Positions 52,206-60,848 of a DNA stretch of 64,000 nt are shown in pieces (the stretch's first letter is position 1; each line of letters begins with the position of its first letter). The translations under genes and the position numbers were made by a program. Under the pieces are notes generated by a model. It saw only the letters and a program-made list of their open reading frames with translations, did not search any database and was not told the DNA's origin. The DNA is from RCIO01 sp964629765. GTDB lineage: Bacteria > Pseudomonadota > Alphaproteobacteria > Rhizobiales > Rhizobiaceae. The DNA is taken from the NCBI GenBank assembly GCA_964629765.1, contig CAZVTK010000002.1, positions 62,001 to 126,000 of the forward strand, in the 5' to 3' direction.

Positions 52206-53687
52206 CTATTCCCGATAAGGGTCCGGATACTCTCCGGTGGTGGAGATGACCGTCGTCCTCGTTTCGAGGTAGGAATCCAGCGCCTCGATTCCGTTCTCGC
52301 GACCCCAGCCGCTGGCCTTGAAACCGCCATAGGGCGTCGACCATCGGGTGTAGCGATAGGTGTTCACCCACACGATGCCCGCCTCGATGCGCGCCGCCAC
52401 CCGGTGCGCCCGACCGAGGTCGCTCGTCCAAAGCCCCGCGGTCAGCCCGTAGGTCGTGCCGTTGGCGATGGCCAGCGCCTCTTCCTCCCCGTCGAACGGA
52501 ATGATCGCCGCGACGGGGCCGAAGATCTCTTCCTGCGCGATGCGCATATCCGGGCCAACGCCGGCAAATACGGTCGGTTCGACGAAGTAGCCTTCCGCGA
52601 ATCCGTCGCGTTGGATTCGCTTTCCGCCGGCGACGAGCTCGGCACCCTCGTTGCGGCCGATCTCCACGTAGGACAGGGTCTTTTCAAGCTGCTCCATGTG
52701 GGTCTGAGGTCCCATATGGGTGGCGGGATCAAGCGGCATGCCGACGCGCACGCGCCCGGCACGCGCCCGGAACTGCTCGACGACGCGATCGTAGATCGGG
52801 CGCTCCACCAGGACACGCGAACCCAGGGCGCAGCTTTGTCCGCACAAAGCCCAGGCCGAGCCCGTCGAGGCATTCAGCGCCTGTTCGATATCCGCATCGG
52901 CAAAAAGGATATGGGGCGCCTTGCCGCCGAGCTCGAAAGTGAAACGCTTCAACGTTTCCGCGCCGTTCCTGAGGATCGACTTGGCGGTTGCTCCCTCGCC
53001 GGTGAACGCGATCTTGTTCACGTCGGGATGGGCAACGAGATGGGCGCCTGCCGTCATACCGTCGCCCGGTACGATATTGACGACGCCGGGCGGGAAACCC
53101 GCCTCCTCGAACAGGCGGCCCAAGGCCAGCGACGATACGGGGGTCTGCTCCGCCGGCTTCAGCACGACCGTGCAACCGGCCGCGAGCGCGGGACCGAGTT
53201 TCCATGCAGCCGACTGCAACGGAACATTCCAGGGCGTTATGGCCCCGACGACGCCCGCCGGCACCCTCGACGTGAAGACATGAACGCTGTCATCCATCGG
53301 GATGGTGCGGCCGCCAAGCTTGTCGGCCAGCGACGCGAACCAGTGATAATATTGCGGGTGCGAGCCGACATCGACCCGGGCTTCGCGGATGATCCGGCCG
53401 TTGTCGCGCGCTTCCAGCTCGGCGAGGGCCTCCACCTGCGTCGCATAAAGGTCGGCGAACCGGCGCAGGAGCGCGGCACGCTCCCATACGGGCATCCGTC
53501 GCCATGGACCTTCGAACGCCGCACGCGCGGCTGCGACAGCGCGGTCGATATCCTTCGGCCCGCCATAGACGACATCGCACCACGGCTTGCCCGTGGCCGG
53601 ATCAATGCTGCCCCGCAGGCCGCCATCCAGAGGAGCGACCCATTCGCCACCGATGAACAGACGATCGAACCTAAATTCCATAAACAT
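52206..53687 (-). CDS. NAD(P)+-dependent aldehyde dehydrogenase
   Basis: ALDH of 493 residues. It has AITPWNVPLQSAAWKLGPAL, AFTGEGATAKSIL, the catalytic glutamate in FELGGKAPHIL, the catalytic cysteine in GQSCALGSR (the usual G-x-C context), and EEIFGPVAAIIPF. The end SGWGRENGIEALDSYLETRT is typical of betaine/benzaldehyde-type enzymes. ATG 53687 has GAGGA 4 nt upstream; ATG 53681 is an alternative. It likely oxidises the aldehyde released by the aldolase-like neighbour to an acid. Confidence 0.93.
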   Translation of the reverse strand: MFMEFRFDRLFIGGEWVAPLDGGLRGSIDPATGKPWCDVVYGGPKDIDRAVAAARAAFEGPWRRMPVWERAALLRRFADLYATQVEALAELEARDNGRIIREARVDVGSHPQYYHWFASLADKLGGRTIPMDDSVHVFTSRVPAGVVGAITPWNVPLQSAAWKLGPALAAGCTVVLKPAEQTPVSSLALGRLFEEAGFPPGVVNIVPGDGMTAGAHLVAHPDVNKIAFTGEGATAKSILRNGAETLKRFTFELGGKAPHILFADADIEQALNASTGSAWALCGQSCALGSRVLVERPIYDRVVEQFRARAGRVRVGMPLDPATHMGPQTHMEQLEKTLSYVEIGRNEGAELVAGGKRIQRDGFAEGYFVEPTVFAGVGPDMRIAQEEIFGPVAAIIPFDGEEEALAIANGTTYGLTAGLWTSDLGRAHRVAARIEAGIVWVNTYRYTRWSTPYGGFKASGWGRENGIEALDSYLETRTTVISTTGEYPDPYRE

Positions 53688-53792
53688 GCATTCCTCGGTT
53701 TGCGCCAGAACCCGCAGGTTCCGGCTGAGGATCAAGTCCAGACAGGGAGGAGAATCCAGGAAATAAATCTTGTCGTAATATGGATGTATAAA

Positions 53793-54170
53793 TCAGGTTG
53801 CGACCACGAAAACCTTTCGCACGGTTTCCACGGTGCGCCACGTTCCGCGAAATCCCGGCTTCATGACCAGATTGTCTCCGGCGCGGTAGGTGACGGGCTT
53901 GCCGCCATCTTCCGTCAGCTCCACGACGCCCTCGAGAATATGGCCGAACTCGTAGGTCTTGTCCTTGAACACATGCCAATGCCCCGGCGTCGATTCCCAG
54001 AGGCCCGTGCGAACCCTGCCGTCGAGCGACTGGTCCAGGAGCCATGTCCTGAACTGCGGGTTTCCCGAGATCAGTCGATCCGGGTTCGGCTTGCCTTCCG
54101 TCGGCGCCTTCAGATTCTTTATATCCGTCGGTATATTGAGAGTCAGCGACAAATTCATCTCCTGTGCCAT
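53793..54170 (-). CDS. Small single-domain cupin protein
   Basis: Protein of 125 residues. The cupin motif 1 is GHWHVFKDKTYEFGHILEG (two His, one Glu, one His) and motif 2 is GDNLVMKPGFRGTW, which lacks the usual last histidine. This resembles (DUF861) cupins found next to catabolic enzymes, which may be isomerases or sensors. ATG 54170 is divergent from the MocR gene, with the ALDH gene next on the same strand after 105 bp of AT-rich sequence. Confidence 0.78.
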   Translation of the reverse strand: MAQEMNLSLTLNIPTDIKNLKAPTEGKPNPDRLISGNPQFRTWLLDQSLDGRVRTGLWESTPGHWHVFKDKTYEFGHILEGVVELTEDGGKPVTYRAGDNLVMKPGFRGTWRTVETVRKVFVVAT

Positions 54171-54529
54171 ATGTTGGCTTTATTATACATATACTCCAAG
54201 TATGAACGACGTATCGATGCAATTGCTTGTCGCAATCGACGGTCCCGAACTTGGGCTTATTGAAACAAGTAATCCATTAAAAATGCTGGCCTTTCTATCT
54301 ACAGCTTCGCGCTATTATCATCAGCACAACGGGCCATGCCGAATCCCCGCGGGATGGGTTCCGAATGGACATCCCAGGTCGACCGGCCGCGCCGCCGCAT
54401 GCCGGATGCGACGCGAGGCAGGTGCCATGCCTGCTGTCGCTACACTTGCCGCTATCGGCGATTTGACCTGTACAGATTGTGATAGTCTGGCTATAGTTAT
54501 GATAAATTTATATTACAGATGGCCCGGCC
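54171..54529. other. Intergenic region between cupin and MocR-type regulator
   Basis: AT-rich ends flank a GC-normal middle. On the right, TTATGAT at 54496-54503 region and AT-rich DNA precede the regulator start. A plus-strand open frame runs through but has no ribosome site and continues out of frame into the regulator gene, so it is not annotated. It probably holds divergent promoters for the cupin and MocR genes and MocR sites; I could not define a motif with confidence. Confidence 0.5.
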
Positions 54530-55942
54530 ATGACCTATCGTTACAATGCCGTCGTTCAATTCATACGCGAGCTCGTCAATGCCGGCACTCTCAAGGTCGG
54601 CGACCGCCTCCCTTCCATCAGGCAGCTCAGCGCCACCACCGGTTACAGCACCGTCACCATCCATCACGGGTATGAGCTGCTGGAAAGTCAGGGATATTGC
54701 GAGGCGCGGCCGCGCGCGGGATTCTATCTCATCCGCGCGCCGGCTCAACATGAGGAGTTCCCGGAGGAACGGGAGCAGTCGCCCGAACCCCTTGCCATCG
54801 AAGACCTGTCCGAGTCCCTCCTGCTCTCTTTCCAGAGCAAGGCGCTGAGCGCTTTCGGTGCGCCATACCCCAGCGACGACCTGTACAACCGAACGGAGCT
54901 GGACATGACGCTCCGTCGCGTCCTTCGCGGGCGCAAGCCGACCGGCGTCGACGAGGCCGAAGGCGATCCCGAATTGCGCTTGCAGATCGCAAAAAGGACG
55001 GCCCAGCGCCAGATCGCGACGCGCCATCAGGACGTCATCGTCACCGGTTCGTCCATGCAGGCGTTCAACCTGTGCCTCGATGCGTTTACCGAACCCAACG
55101 ACATCATTCTCGTCGAGAGCCCTTCCTATTTCCCGGCGCTGTCGGCGATCCGGCGCCGCAATCTTCGGGTCGTGGAGATATATTCCCACCCCCGGACCGG
55201 CGTGGACCCGGATCAGTTCGAGTACATAGTCCGGAACAATCGCATAAGGGTGGCCCTTCTGATGGGGAACCACCACTATCCCACAGGCATCACCTACAGC
55301 GAAACTGCCATGCGCAAGATCGTCGTCGTCGCGCAGAAGCACAATGTCATGATTATCGAAAACGACATGCTCGGCGAGCTGAAATACGGCTCCGGGCATG
55401 CCTCGTCCTTCAAGCAGTTCGATACGTCGAACAACGTGATCCAGTACAGCAGCTTCGAATACACCCTGGCGCCGGAATACGGCCTCGGGTGGATCATCGC
55501 AGGGAAGTATACGAAACGTCTTCTGGCCGCCTCGTATCTCGGAGGCTGCACGAGCGACTGGCGGATACAGCGGGCCATAGCCGAACATCTTTCCACCCGC
55601 AGTCAGGACAGGGCCCTGCGCCGCATCCGCACGGAATTGGCCTTCCGCATGGAAAAAGGGCTTCAGATTCTGGCCGATACGCTCCCTGCCGAATGCTCCT
55701 TCAGCATGCCGATCGGCGGCTTCACATGTTGGGTTCGCGCGCAGCCGCGCTTTTCGTCGAGCAGGGCGGCCATTGCTCTCAACAGGAAGAACGTCGGCTT
55801 CATTCCCGGTCCGGTATTCTCGGCGGCAAGGTCGTTCGAAAACTTCTTCGCGATGAACCTTTCCTTCCCCTGGACTCCCGAGAACGAGGCCAAGGTCGAG
55901 AAGATCGCCAGGGTCATAGCGGACGAGAAATTCCTCGTGTGA
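54530..55942 (+). CDS. MocR-type regulator: GntR winged helix fused to degenerate class I aminotransferase domain
   Basis: Protein of 470 residues. Residues 1-70 are a GntR winged helix (GTLKVGDRLPSIRQLSATTG; YSTVTIHHGYELLESQGYCE). Residues 90-465 are an aspartate-aminotransferase-fold effector domain with VTGSSMQAFNLCLDAF, HHYPTGITYSE and IENDMLGELKYG. The position of the PLP-binding lysine (normally FSKTLAP) reads SSFEYTLAPEYG, with Tyr311 in place of Lys, and the tyrosine of the EDDYD motif is Met280. PLP is therefore unlikely to be held covalently. It is predicted to sense a pathway metabolite and control the divergent block-3 genes. Confidence 0.92.
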   Translation: MTYRYNAVVQFIRELVNAGTLKVGDRLPSIRQLSATTGYSTVTIHHGYELLESQGYCEARPRAGFYLIRAPAQHEEFPEEREQSPEPLAIEDLSESLLLSFQSKALSAFGAPYPSDDLYNRTELDMTLRRVLRGRKPTGVDEAEGDPELRLQIAKRTAQRQIATRHQDVIVTGSSMQAFNLCLDAFTEPNDIILVESPSYFPALSAIRRRNLRVVEIYSHPRTGVDPDQFEYIVRNNRIRVALLMGNHHYPTGITYSETAMRKIVVVAQKHNVMIIENDMLGELKYGSGHASSFKQFDTSNNVIQYSSFEYTLAPEYGLGWIIAGKYTKRLLAASYLGGCTSDWRIQRAIAEHLSTRSQDRALRRIRTELAFRMEKGLQILADTLPAECSFSMPIGGFTCWVRAQPRFSSSRAAIALNRKNVGFIPGPVFSAARSFENFFAMNLSFPWTPENEAKVEKIARVIADEKFLV

Positions 55943-56042
55943 TCGCCGGACACATTCCGGTTTTGGCAGAACAGGCTATCGCTCCGCTCCTTGTTTCAGC
56001 GGTATCCCCGGCGAGCGGGATGGAGCCCGCCCCGGCATCGGT

Positions 56043-56915
56043 TCACCTTGACCTCACATCCATCGTATCGCGCAATCCGTCTCCGATGAAATTGAAGGCG
56101 AGGGCCGCGAAGAAGATCGCCATTCCGGGAAACACGCTCATCCACCAGGCGCTCCAATACTCCATCGACGTCGCCAGCATCTGCCCCCAGCTCGGGGTCG
56201 GAGGTTCGGCTCCGAGGCCGAGGAACGCAAGGGAGGACTCGGTGATGAGCGTCGCCGAAGCTCTCAGCGAGGCATAGACGATCACGTTCCCGGCCACGCT
56301 GGGCCAGACGTGGATTGCCATGATCCGGATATCGCTGGCACCGATCGCCCGTGCAGCCTGAACGAAATCGAGCTCCCTGACGCTGAGCACCTGTCCGCGA
56401 ACCAGCCGGGCGAAGCCGGGAACGTTCACCACCGCCAGCGCGATGATGGCGTTGATGAGCTCGGGCCCGAGAACGGCGATGACCCCCAGCGCCAGAACCA
56501 GAAGCGGGAATGCCAAAAGCCCATCCATGATGCGCATGATGACATCGTCCACCAGGCCGCCGAAATAGCCGGCGACGAGACCTATGATGCCGCCGGCCAG
56601 CAGGGAAAGCACGATGGAAACGAACACCACCTGAAGCGATATGCGGGCGCCGTAGATGAGCCGGGAGAGGATGTCGCGGCCGATCTCGTCGGTGCCGAGC
56701 AAATGCTCCATCGATGGAGGCGCGGTCACAGCATCATAGTTGATCGCGGCGGGATCGTAGGGTGCCAGCCAGGGGGCGAACGCCGCGCATATGATGATGA
56801 CGACGATGACCGCCAGTCCTATCGAGCCGGTGCGATGGCGCAGCAATCGTCCCGAAACCAGCGCGAGGCGAGAGCTGGACTTGCCGGAGGCCGAGCGATC
56901 GACAGCAATCTCCAT
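56043..56915 (-). CDS. Oligopeptide-type ABC transporter permease, DppC/OppC family
   Basis: Membrane protein of 290 residues with six helices. After a charged N-terminus the first helix is IGLAVIVVIIICAAFAPWLA, the family motif LLGTDEIGRDILSRLIYGAR follows it, and the coupling loop is AARAIGASDIRIMAIHVWP. It is the last gene of the import operon, 11 bp after the DppB-type permease. It imports the ligand of the family 5 binding protein at 62037-63584; in bacteria this family also carries nickel, glycosides, opines and aromatic amides. Confidence 0.93.
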   Translation of the reverse strand: MEIAVDRSASGKSSSRLALVSGRLLRHRTGSIGLAVIVVIIICAAFAPWLAPYDPAAINYDAVTAPPSMEHLLGTDEIGRDILSRLIYGARISLQVVFVSIVLSLLAGGIIGLVAGYFGGLVDDVIMRIMDGLLAFPLLVLALGVIAVLGPELINAIIALAVVNVPGFARLVRGQVLSVRELDFVQAARAIGASDIRIMAIHVWPSVAGNVIVYASLRASATLITESSLAFLGLGAEPPTPSWGQMLATSMEYWSAWWMSVFPGMAIFFAALAFNFIGDGLRDTMDVRSR

Positions 56916-56926
56916 CGCACCTTACC

Positions 56927-57868
56927 TCACAGCTTGATTCTGCGATCGAGAGCGGCATAGCTCAGATCCGTCAGAAAATTCACGATGATCACGCCGAGCA
57001 CGATGATCAGGATTCCCACCTGGACCGGCGCGATGTCGCGCTCGAAAATGCCCTCGACCACCATGCGGCCCAGGCCCGGCAGGGAGAAGATCGTCTCGGT
57101 AACGACGGCCCCGCTCACGAGCACGCCGGTCTGGAGCCCGATGACCGTGACGATCGGTATCATCGCGTTGCGTAGCGCATGCCGCATCAAAAGGCGGCGG
57201 TAGGGAACGCCCTTGGCGCGTGCCGTGCGAATATAATCCTGCGAGAGCACCTCGAGCATGGAGGTGCGTGTCTGGCGCATGATCAGGGCGACCAGGGCCG
57301 TCCCGACCGTCAGGCAGGGCAGGATCATAAGCTTCAGATTTTGCACCGGATCTTCGAAGAAGGGGACATAGCCCGAAGGAGGCAGCCAGTTCAGTTCGAG
57401 CGCAAACAACCTGATCAACAATATACCGGCCCAGAAATAAGGCAGGGCCATGCCGGACAGGGCCAGGAAGCTCACCACGAGATCCACCCAGCTATTGGGC
57501 CGGAGCGACGCCAGGATACCTCCCGGCACGCCGAACAGAACGGAAAAGGCGATGGCGAGAACCGTAAGCTCCAGCGTGACGGGCACCCGCGCCGCGACCA
57601 TGTCCGCCACCGGCTCCTGGGTTCGGAGCGACCGGCCGTAGTCTCCGGTCACCATGCTTTCCAGCCATTTCACATATTGAACCGGTATGGGGCGATCCAG
57701 GCCGAGCTTCACCCTGACGGCCTCCCTTTCCTCCATCGTCGCCTGCTCGCCGAGCAGCGCATAGGTCGGGTCTCCGGGGAGAAGAAGCAGCATTGAAAAG
57801 ACGATGAAGCTCGTGACGAACACGACGGGCGCAATGAACAGCAACCGTCGCAATCCATATCTCAGCAT
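56927..57868 (-). CDS. Oligopeptide-type ABC transporter permease, DppB/OppB family
   Basis: Permease of 313 residues. It starts MLRYGLRRLLFIAPVVFVTS with helix 1, has the large periplasmic loop of DppB proteins (GDPTYALLGEQATMEEREAV), the coupling loop TARAKGVPYRRLLMRHALRN and the late FSLPGLGRMVVEGIFERD. It pairs with the DppC-like permease directly downstream. The start follows the OppF-type ATPase stop by 29 bp. Confidence 0.93.
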   Translation of the reverse strand: MLRYGLRRLLFIAPVVFVTSFIVFSMLLLLPGDPTYALLGEQATMEEREAVRVKLGLDRPIPVQYVKWLESMVTGDYGRSLRTQEPVADMVAARVPVTLELTVLAIAFSVLFGVPGGILASLRPNSWVDLVVSFLALSGMALPYFWAGILLIRLFALELNWLPPSGYVPFFEDPVQNLKLMILPCLTVGTALVALIMRQTRTSMLEVLSQDYIRTARAKGVPYRRLLMRHALRNAMIPIVTVIGLQTGVLVSGAVVTETIFSLPGLGRMVVEGIFERDIAPVQVGILIIVLGVIIVNFLTDLSYAALDRRIKL

Positions 57869-57897
57869 CTAGATCACTCCACGGTTGCTCTTACTGC

Positions 57898-58857
57898 CTA
57901 GGGCAGATCGTCACGGATGCAGGCTTTCTGATGCGTCTTTGATATTGCCCGCAATAAAGGAACCTCCACGGCGCAGTCATTGACGGCGAAAGGACAGCGC
58001 TCCCGGAAAACACAGCCGGAAGGCGGGTTGATGGGGCTCGGCACGTCACCCTTCAGGATGATGCGTTCGCGAGCTGCGTTTCTATCCACGTTGGGAAGCG
58101 CGGAGATCAAAGCTTTGGTGTATGGGTGCCTCGGGGAAGAAAATATATCGTCCGTATTTCCCAGTTCCACCACGCGTCCGAGGTACATCACCATAGTGCG
58201 GTTGGCCAGATATCTCACCACGCTCAGGTCGTGGCTGATGAACAGCATGGTCAGATTGAAGTTTTTCTGGAGATCCTTGATGAGGTTGAGCACCTGCGCC
58301 TGCACCGAAACGTCGAGCGCAGATACGGGTTCGTCCGCCACGATGAATTCGGGCTCTGCGATAAGGGCGCGCGCAATGCCTATTCGCTGGCGTTGACCGC
58401 CGGAGAATTCGTGCGGATATCGCTGCGCATGCGCGGGGCGCAAGCCTACCAGCGACATCAGCTCCAGGACGCGCGCGCGGCGCTCCGACTTTCCGCCCCC
58501 GAGGCCATGCACGATGAGGGGCTCCTCAAGGGCTTCCCCCACTCTCAGATACGGGTTGAGCGAGGAGAACGGGTCCTGGAAGATGATCTGCATTCTCCTG
58601 CGTATCGCGCGCATCTGCCGTCGCGACAGGTCGAGGAGGTTGGCCCCGTCGAAATCGATATCGCCCGCCGTCGGCTCGACCAGGCGCAGGATCATGCGTC
58701 CCACCGTGGTCTTGCCGCTGCCGGATTCGCCGACCAGACCGAGCACCTCGCCCCGGCGTATCCCGAAGCTGACATTTTCGACCGCCCGCACGGGCCCGTA
58801 GGACTTTTGCAGCTTGGTGGCGCGGACCAATTCGCGCTCCTGACCATCCGGGATCAT
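57898..58857 (-). CDS. Oligopeptide-type ABC transporter ATPase, OppF family
   Basis: ATPase of 319 residues: GESGSGKTT (Walker A), the Q-loop IIFQDPFSSLNP, ELMSLVGLRPAHAQRYPHEF leading to signature FSGGQRQRIGIARAL, Walker B FIVADEPVSALD, H-loop FISHDLSVVRYLA. The C-terminal oligo_HPY domain (SPRHPYTKALISALP) and a cysteine-bearing tail (CVFRERCPFAVNDC) are present. ATG 58857 overlaps the last base of the OppD-type stop (TGATG). Confidence 0.93.
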   Translation of the reverse strand: MIPDGQERELVRATKLQKSYGPVRAVENVSFGIRRGEVLGLVGESGSGKTTVGRMILRLVEPTAGDIDFDGANLLDLSRRQMRAIRRRMQIIFQDPFSSLNPYLRVGEALEEPLIVHGLGGGKSERRARVLELMSLVGLRPAHAQRYPHEFSGGQRQRIGIARALIAEPEFIVADEPVSALDVSVQAQVLNLIKDLQKNFNLTMLFISHDLSVVRYLANRTMVMYLGRVVELGNTDDIFSSPRHPYTKALISALPNVDRNAARERIILKGDVPSPINPPSGCVFRERCPFAVNDCAVEVPLLRAISKTHQKACIRDDLP

Positions 58858-59963
58858 CAGAACGTCCGCCAGCGCAGACACCGCACCATGTGTCCGTCCG
58901 CGTCCTCTTCCTCGGCAGGGCTCTGGGTGTCGCACAGGCCCGCAACCGCATGTCGGCAGCGGGGATGGAACCGGCAGCCATCCGGCTTATGGTGCGGGTC
59001 CGGAACGGCGCCGGAAATCGCATTCAGGCGGGCATGCCTGTCGGTGTCGATGCGCGGTATGGAGGCCAGAAGCGCCAGCGTATAGGGATGCCGCGGGTTG
59101 CGCAGGATCGCGTCCACGGGGCCGGATTCGACGACCTGACCCGCATACATGACCGCGACCGAATGGGCGATCTCGGCAACCACGCCGAGATCATGCGTAA
59201 CGAAAAGCATGCCCATGCCGAGCTGTTTCTGGAGATTCTGCAAGTCGGCCAGGATCTGGGCCTGAATGGTCACGTCGAGCGCGGTGGTCGCCTCGTCCGC
59301 TATGAGGACATCCGGCTGGCAGATGAGCGCCATCCCGATCATTATCCTCTGGCGCATTCCGCCGGAAAGCTCATGCGGATAGGCGTTGGCGCGCCGCCTG
59401 GGCTCGGGGATGCCGACCCGCTCGAGCATCCTTATCGTCGCCGCCTGCCGCTCCCGCCGCGGCATGTTGCGGTGAATGAGCAGGACCTCGGCAATCTGGT
59501 CGCCGACCGTAAGAACGGGGTTCAGGCTCGTCATCGGCTCCTGGAAGATCATGGCGATGCGGTCGCCCCGCAGAACGTCCATCTCCGAGTCTTTCAGACG
59601 GGCGAGCTCCCAGTTCCTGTTTGCCGAGTCGCAATAATTGATGCGGCCCGACACCGTTGCGTCCCGGCGCGACAGCAATCCCATGATCGCAAGGCTGGTT
59701 ACGGATTTTCCAGAACCCGATTCCCCCACGAGGGCGACGGTCCGGCCCTTGCTGACCGAGAAGCTGACACCCTCGATGACGGATGCGGGACCGGCCGGGC
59801 CGTTGAACGTGACGGAGAGATTTTCCACCTGCAACACGGGCGGCTCTTCAGCCGCGTGCCCGGCCACCGTCTCTTCAACCGCCAACCGATGCAGATCGCT
59901 AACCCCATTGCTGACGTGGATCACCGGAGCCCTCTCCACCGAGACATTCAATCCCACGATCAT
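58857..59963 (-). CDS. Oligopeptide-type ABC transporter ATPase, OppD family
   Basis: ATPase of 368 residues. An N-terminal extension of about 40 residues precedes LQVENLSVTFNGPAG; Walker A is GESGSGKSVTS, the Q-loop AMIFQEPMTSLNPVL, signature LSGGMRQRIMIGMAL, Walker B VLIADEATTALD and H-loop FVTHDLGVVAEIA, with oligo_HPY (NPRHPYTLALLASIP) at the end. Its ATG overlaps the Rieske ferredoxin stop by 4 bp (ATGA). The extension may instead mean a later start, at about VLQVENLS, without a clear ribosome site. Confidence 0.92.
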   Translation of the reverse strand: MIVGLNVSVERAPVIHVSNGVSDLHRLAVEETVAGHAAEEPPVLQVENLSVTFNGPAGPASVIEGVSFSVSKGRTVALVGESGSGKSVTSLAIMGLLSRRDATVSGRINYCDSANRNWELARLKDSEMDVLRGDRIAMIFQEPMTSLNPVLTVGDQIAEVLLIHRNMPRRERQAATIRMLERVGIPEPRRRANAYPHELSGGMRQRIMIGMALICQPDVLIADEATTALDVTIQAQILADLQNLQKQLGMGMLFVTHDLGVVAEIAHSVAVMYAGQVVESGPVDAILRNPRHPYTLALLASIPRIDTDRHARLNAISGAVPDPHHKPDGCRFHPRCRHAVAGLCDTQSPAEEEDADGHMVRCLRWRTF

Positions 59964-60289
59964 TCATCGGGCTGAGAGCCGGGAACGAGCACCTCCACGA
60001 TGCCCTCGCGTATCCGGGCAGGGAATGTAGCGATCGGGCAATCCGCCGGCCCCCGGACGACAGCTCCGGTCTTGACGTCGAATTGAGCGCCGTGCAGCGG
60101 ACATTCGACCAGGCCGTCGTCCAGCCATCCGTCGGTAAGCAAAGCGAACGCATGAGAGCATATGTTGTCAGTCGCGTAAACCTGCCCGGACATTCTGTAT
60201 GCTACGATCCTTCGATCTCCGATCTCGAAGGAATACATTTGATCGTCTTCCATATCCGAGAATGGAGCCAGAGGTATCCAATCACTCAT
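59960..60289 (-). CDS. Rieske [2Fe-2S] ferredoxin
   Basis: Protein of 109 residues. Cluster ligands are C44-x-H46 (NICSHAFAL) and C63-x2-H66 (VECPLHGAQF), 17 residues apart, the pattern of soluble Rieske ferredoxins of ring-hydroxylating systems (BphF/CarAc type). It probably transfers electrons from the reductase at 49588 to an oxygenase. No oxygenase catalytic subunit occurs in this window. It lies between the larger Rieske gene and the OppD-type gene, in the importer operon. Confidence 0.92.
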   Translation of the reverse strand: MSDWIPLAPFSDMEDDQMYSFEIGDRRIVAYRMSGQVYATDNICSHAFALLTDGWLDDGLVECPLHGAQFDVKTGAVVRGPADCPIATFPARIREGIVEVLVPGSQPDE

Positions 60290-60360
60290 TATATATCCTT
60301 TTCCCCGACACTATCGATAAATCCAATGGATAATAAAATTATCTACAATAGTATTTTCAA

Positions 60361-60804
60361 CTACAGATGAACGTAGATGATCCTGCCGGACTCGTCCGAG
60401 TCCTCGATCGTTACAGGATAGGTCTCCACCCTTTCGTCCTCCGGGCAGTCGCCTTTCTCCCCTCCTTCGGCCGGCTCCAAAGTGACCGGATACCTTCTTA
60501 CCCATACCTTATGGGGGTTAAATACGGATTCTCCGGTTTCCAGGTTGAATTCCCATCCATGCCATGGGCATCGCAATATTCTTCCCACGGAATCAAATTT
60601 AAAATCACCCGGCTCGTTGCCGGTGACAAATCCTTCCACGACGCCCATGCATAGAGGGGCGCCGCGATGGGGGCAGCTATTGCGGACGGCGTGGTAGTTG
60701 TTCTCGACATTGAAGATGCCGATGCTCCTGCCGGCTATGTCGACGATCATCCGCCCTCCGAGCGGGATTTCATCCACACGGCAGGCTTTGTACTTCTTTG
60801 CCAA
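60361..60804 (-). CDS. Stand-alone Rieske-domain protein with C-terminal extension
   Basis: Protein of 147 residues starting at TTG 60804 with GGAGGAGG just upstream. The Rieske ligands are C44 and H46 (NSCPHRGAP) and C79 and H82 (RCPWHGWEF), 32 residues between the two boxes because of an inserted EGFVTGNEPGDFKF loop. This looks more like the Rieske domain of an oxygenase alpha subunit than a ferredoxin, but the mononuclear-iron domain is absent. The acidic tail (CPEDERVETYPVTIEDSDES) is unusual. It sits directly downstream of the amidohydrolase gene, so the two may work together. Confidence 0.87.
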   Translation of the reverse strand: MAKKYKACRVDEIPLGGRMIVDIAGRSIGIFNVENNYHAVRNSCPHRGAPLCMGVVEGFVTGNEPGDFKFDSVGRILRCPWHGWEFNLETGESVFNPHKVWVRRYPVTLEPAEGGEKGDCPEDERVETYPVTIEDSDESGRIIYVHL

Positions 60805-60848
60805 TTTTCCTCCTCCGCTTGCTGACGCCCTAAAATGAAGCGTGCGGC

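Noticed and set aside
54201..54675. Plus-strand open frame between the cupin and MocR genes
   Set aside because: It continues out of frame into the MocR coding region and has no start signal or recognisable domain.
50841..60340. Recurrent GATAG-like words in block-3 leaders as a MocR operator
   Set aside because: The shared core is only five to seven bases in AT-rich sequence and spacing is not constant; only the longer ACTATCGATWAA pair was kept, at low interest.
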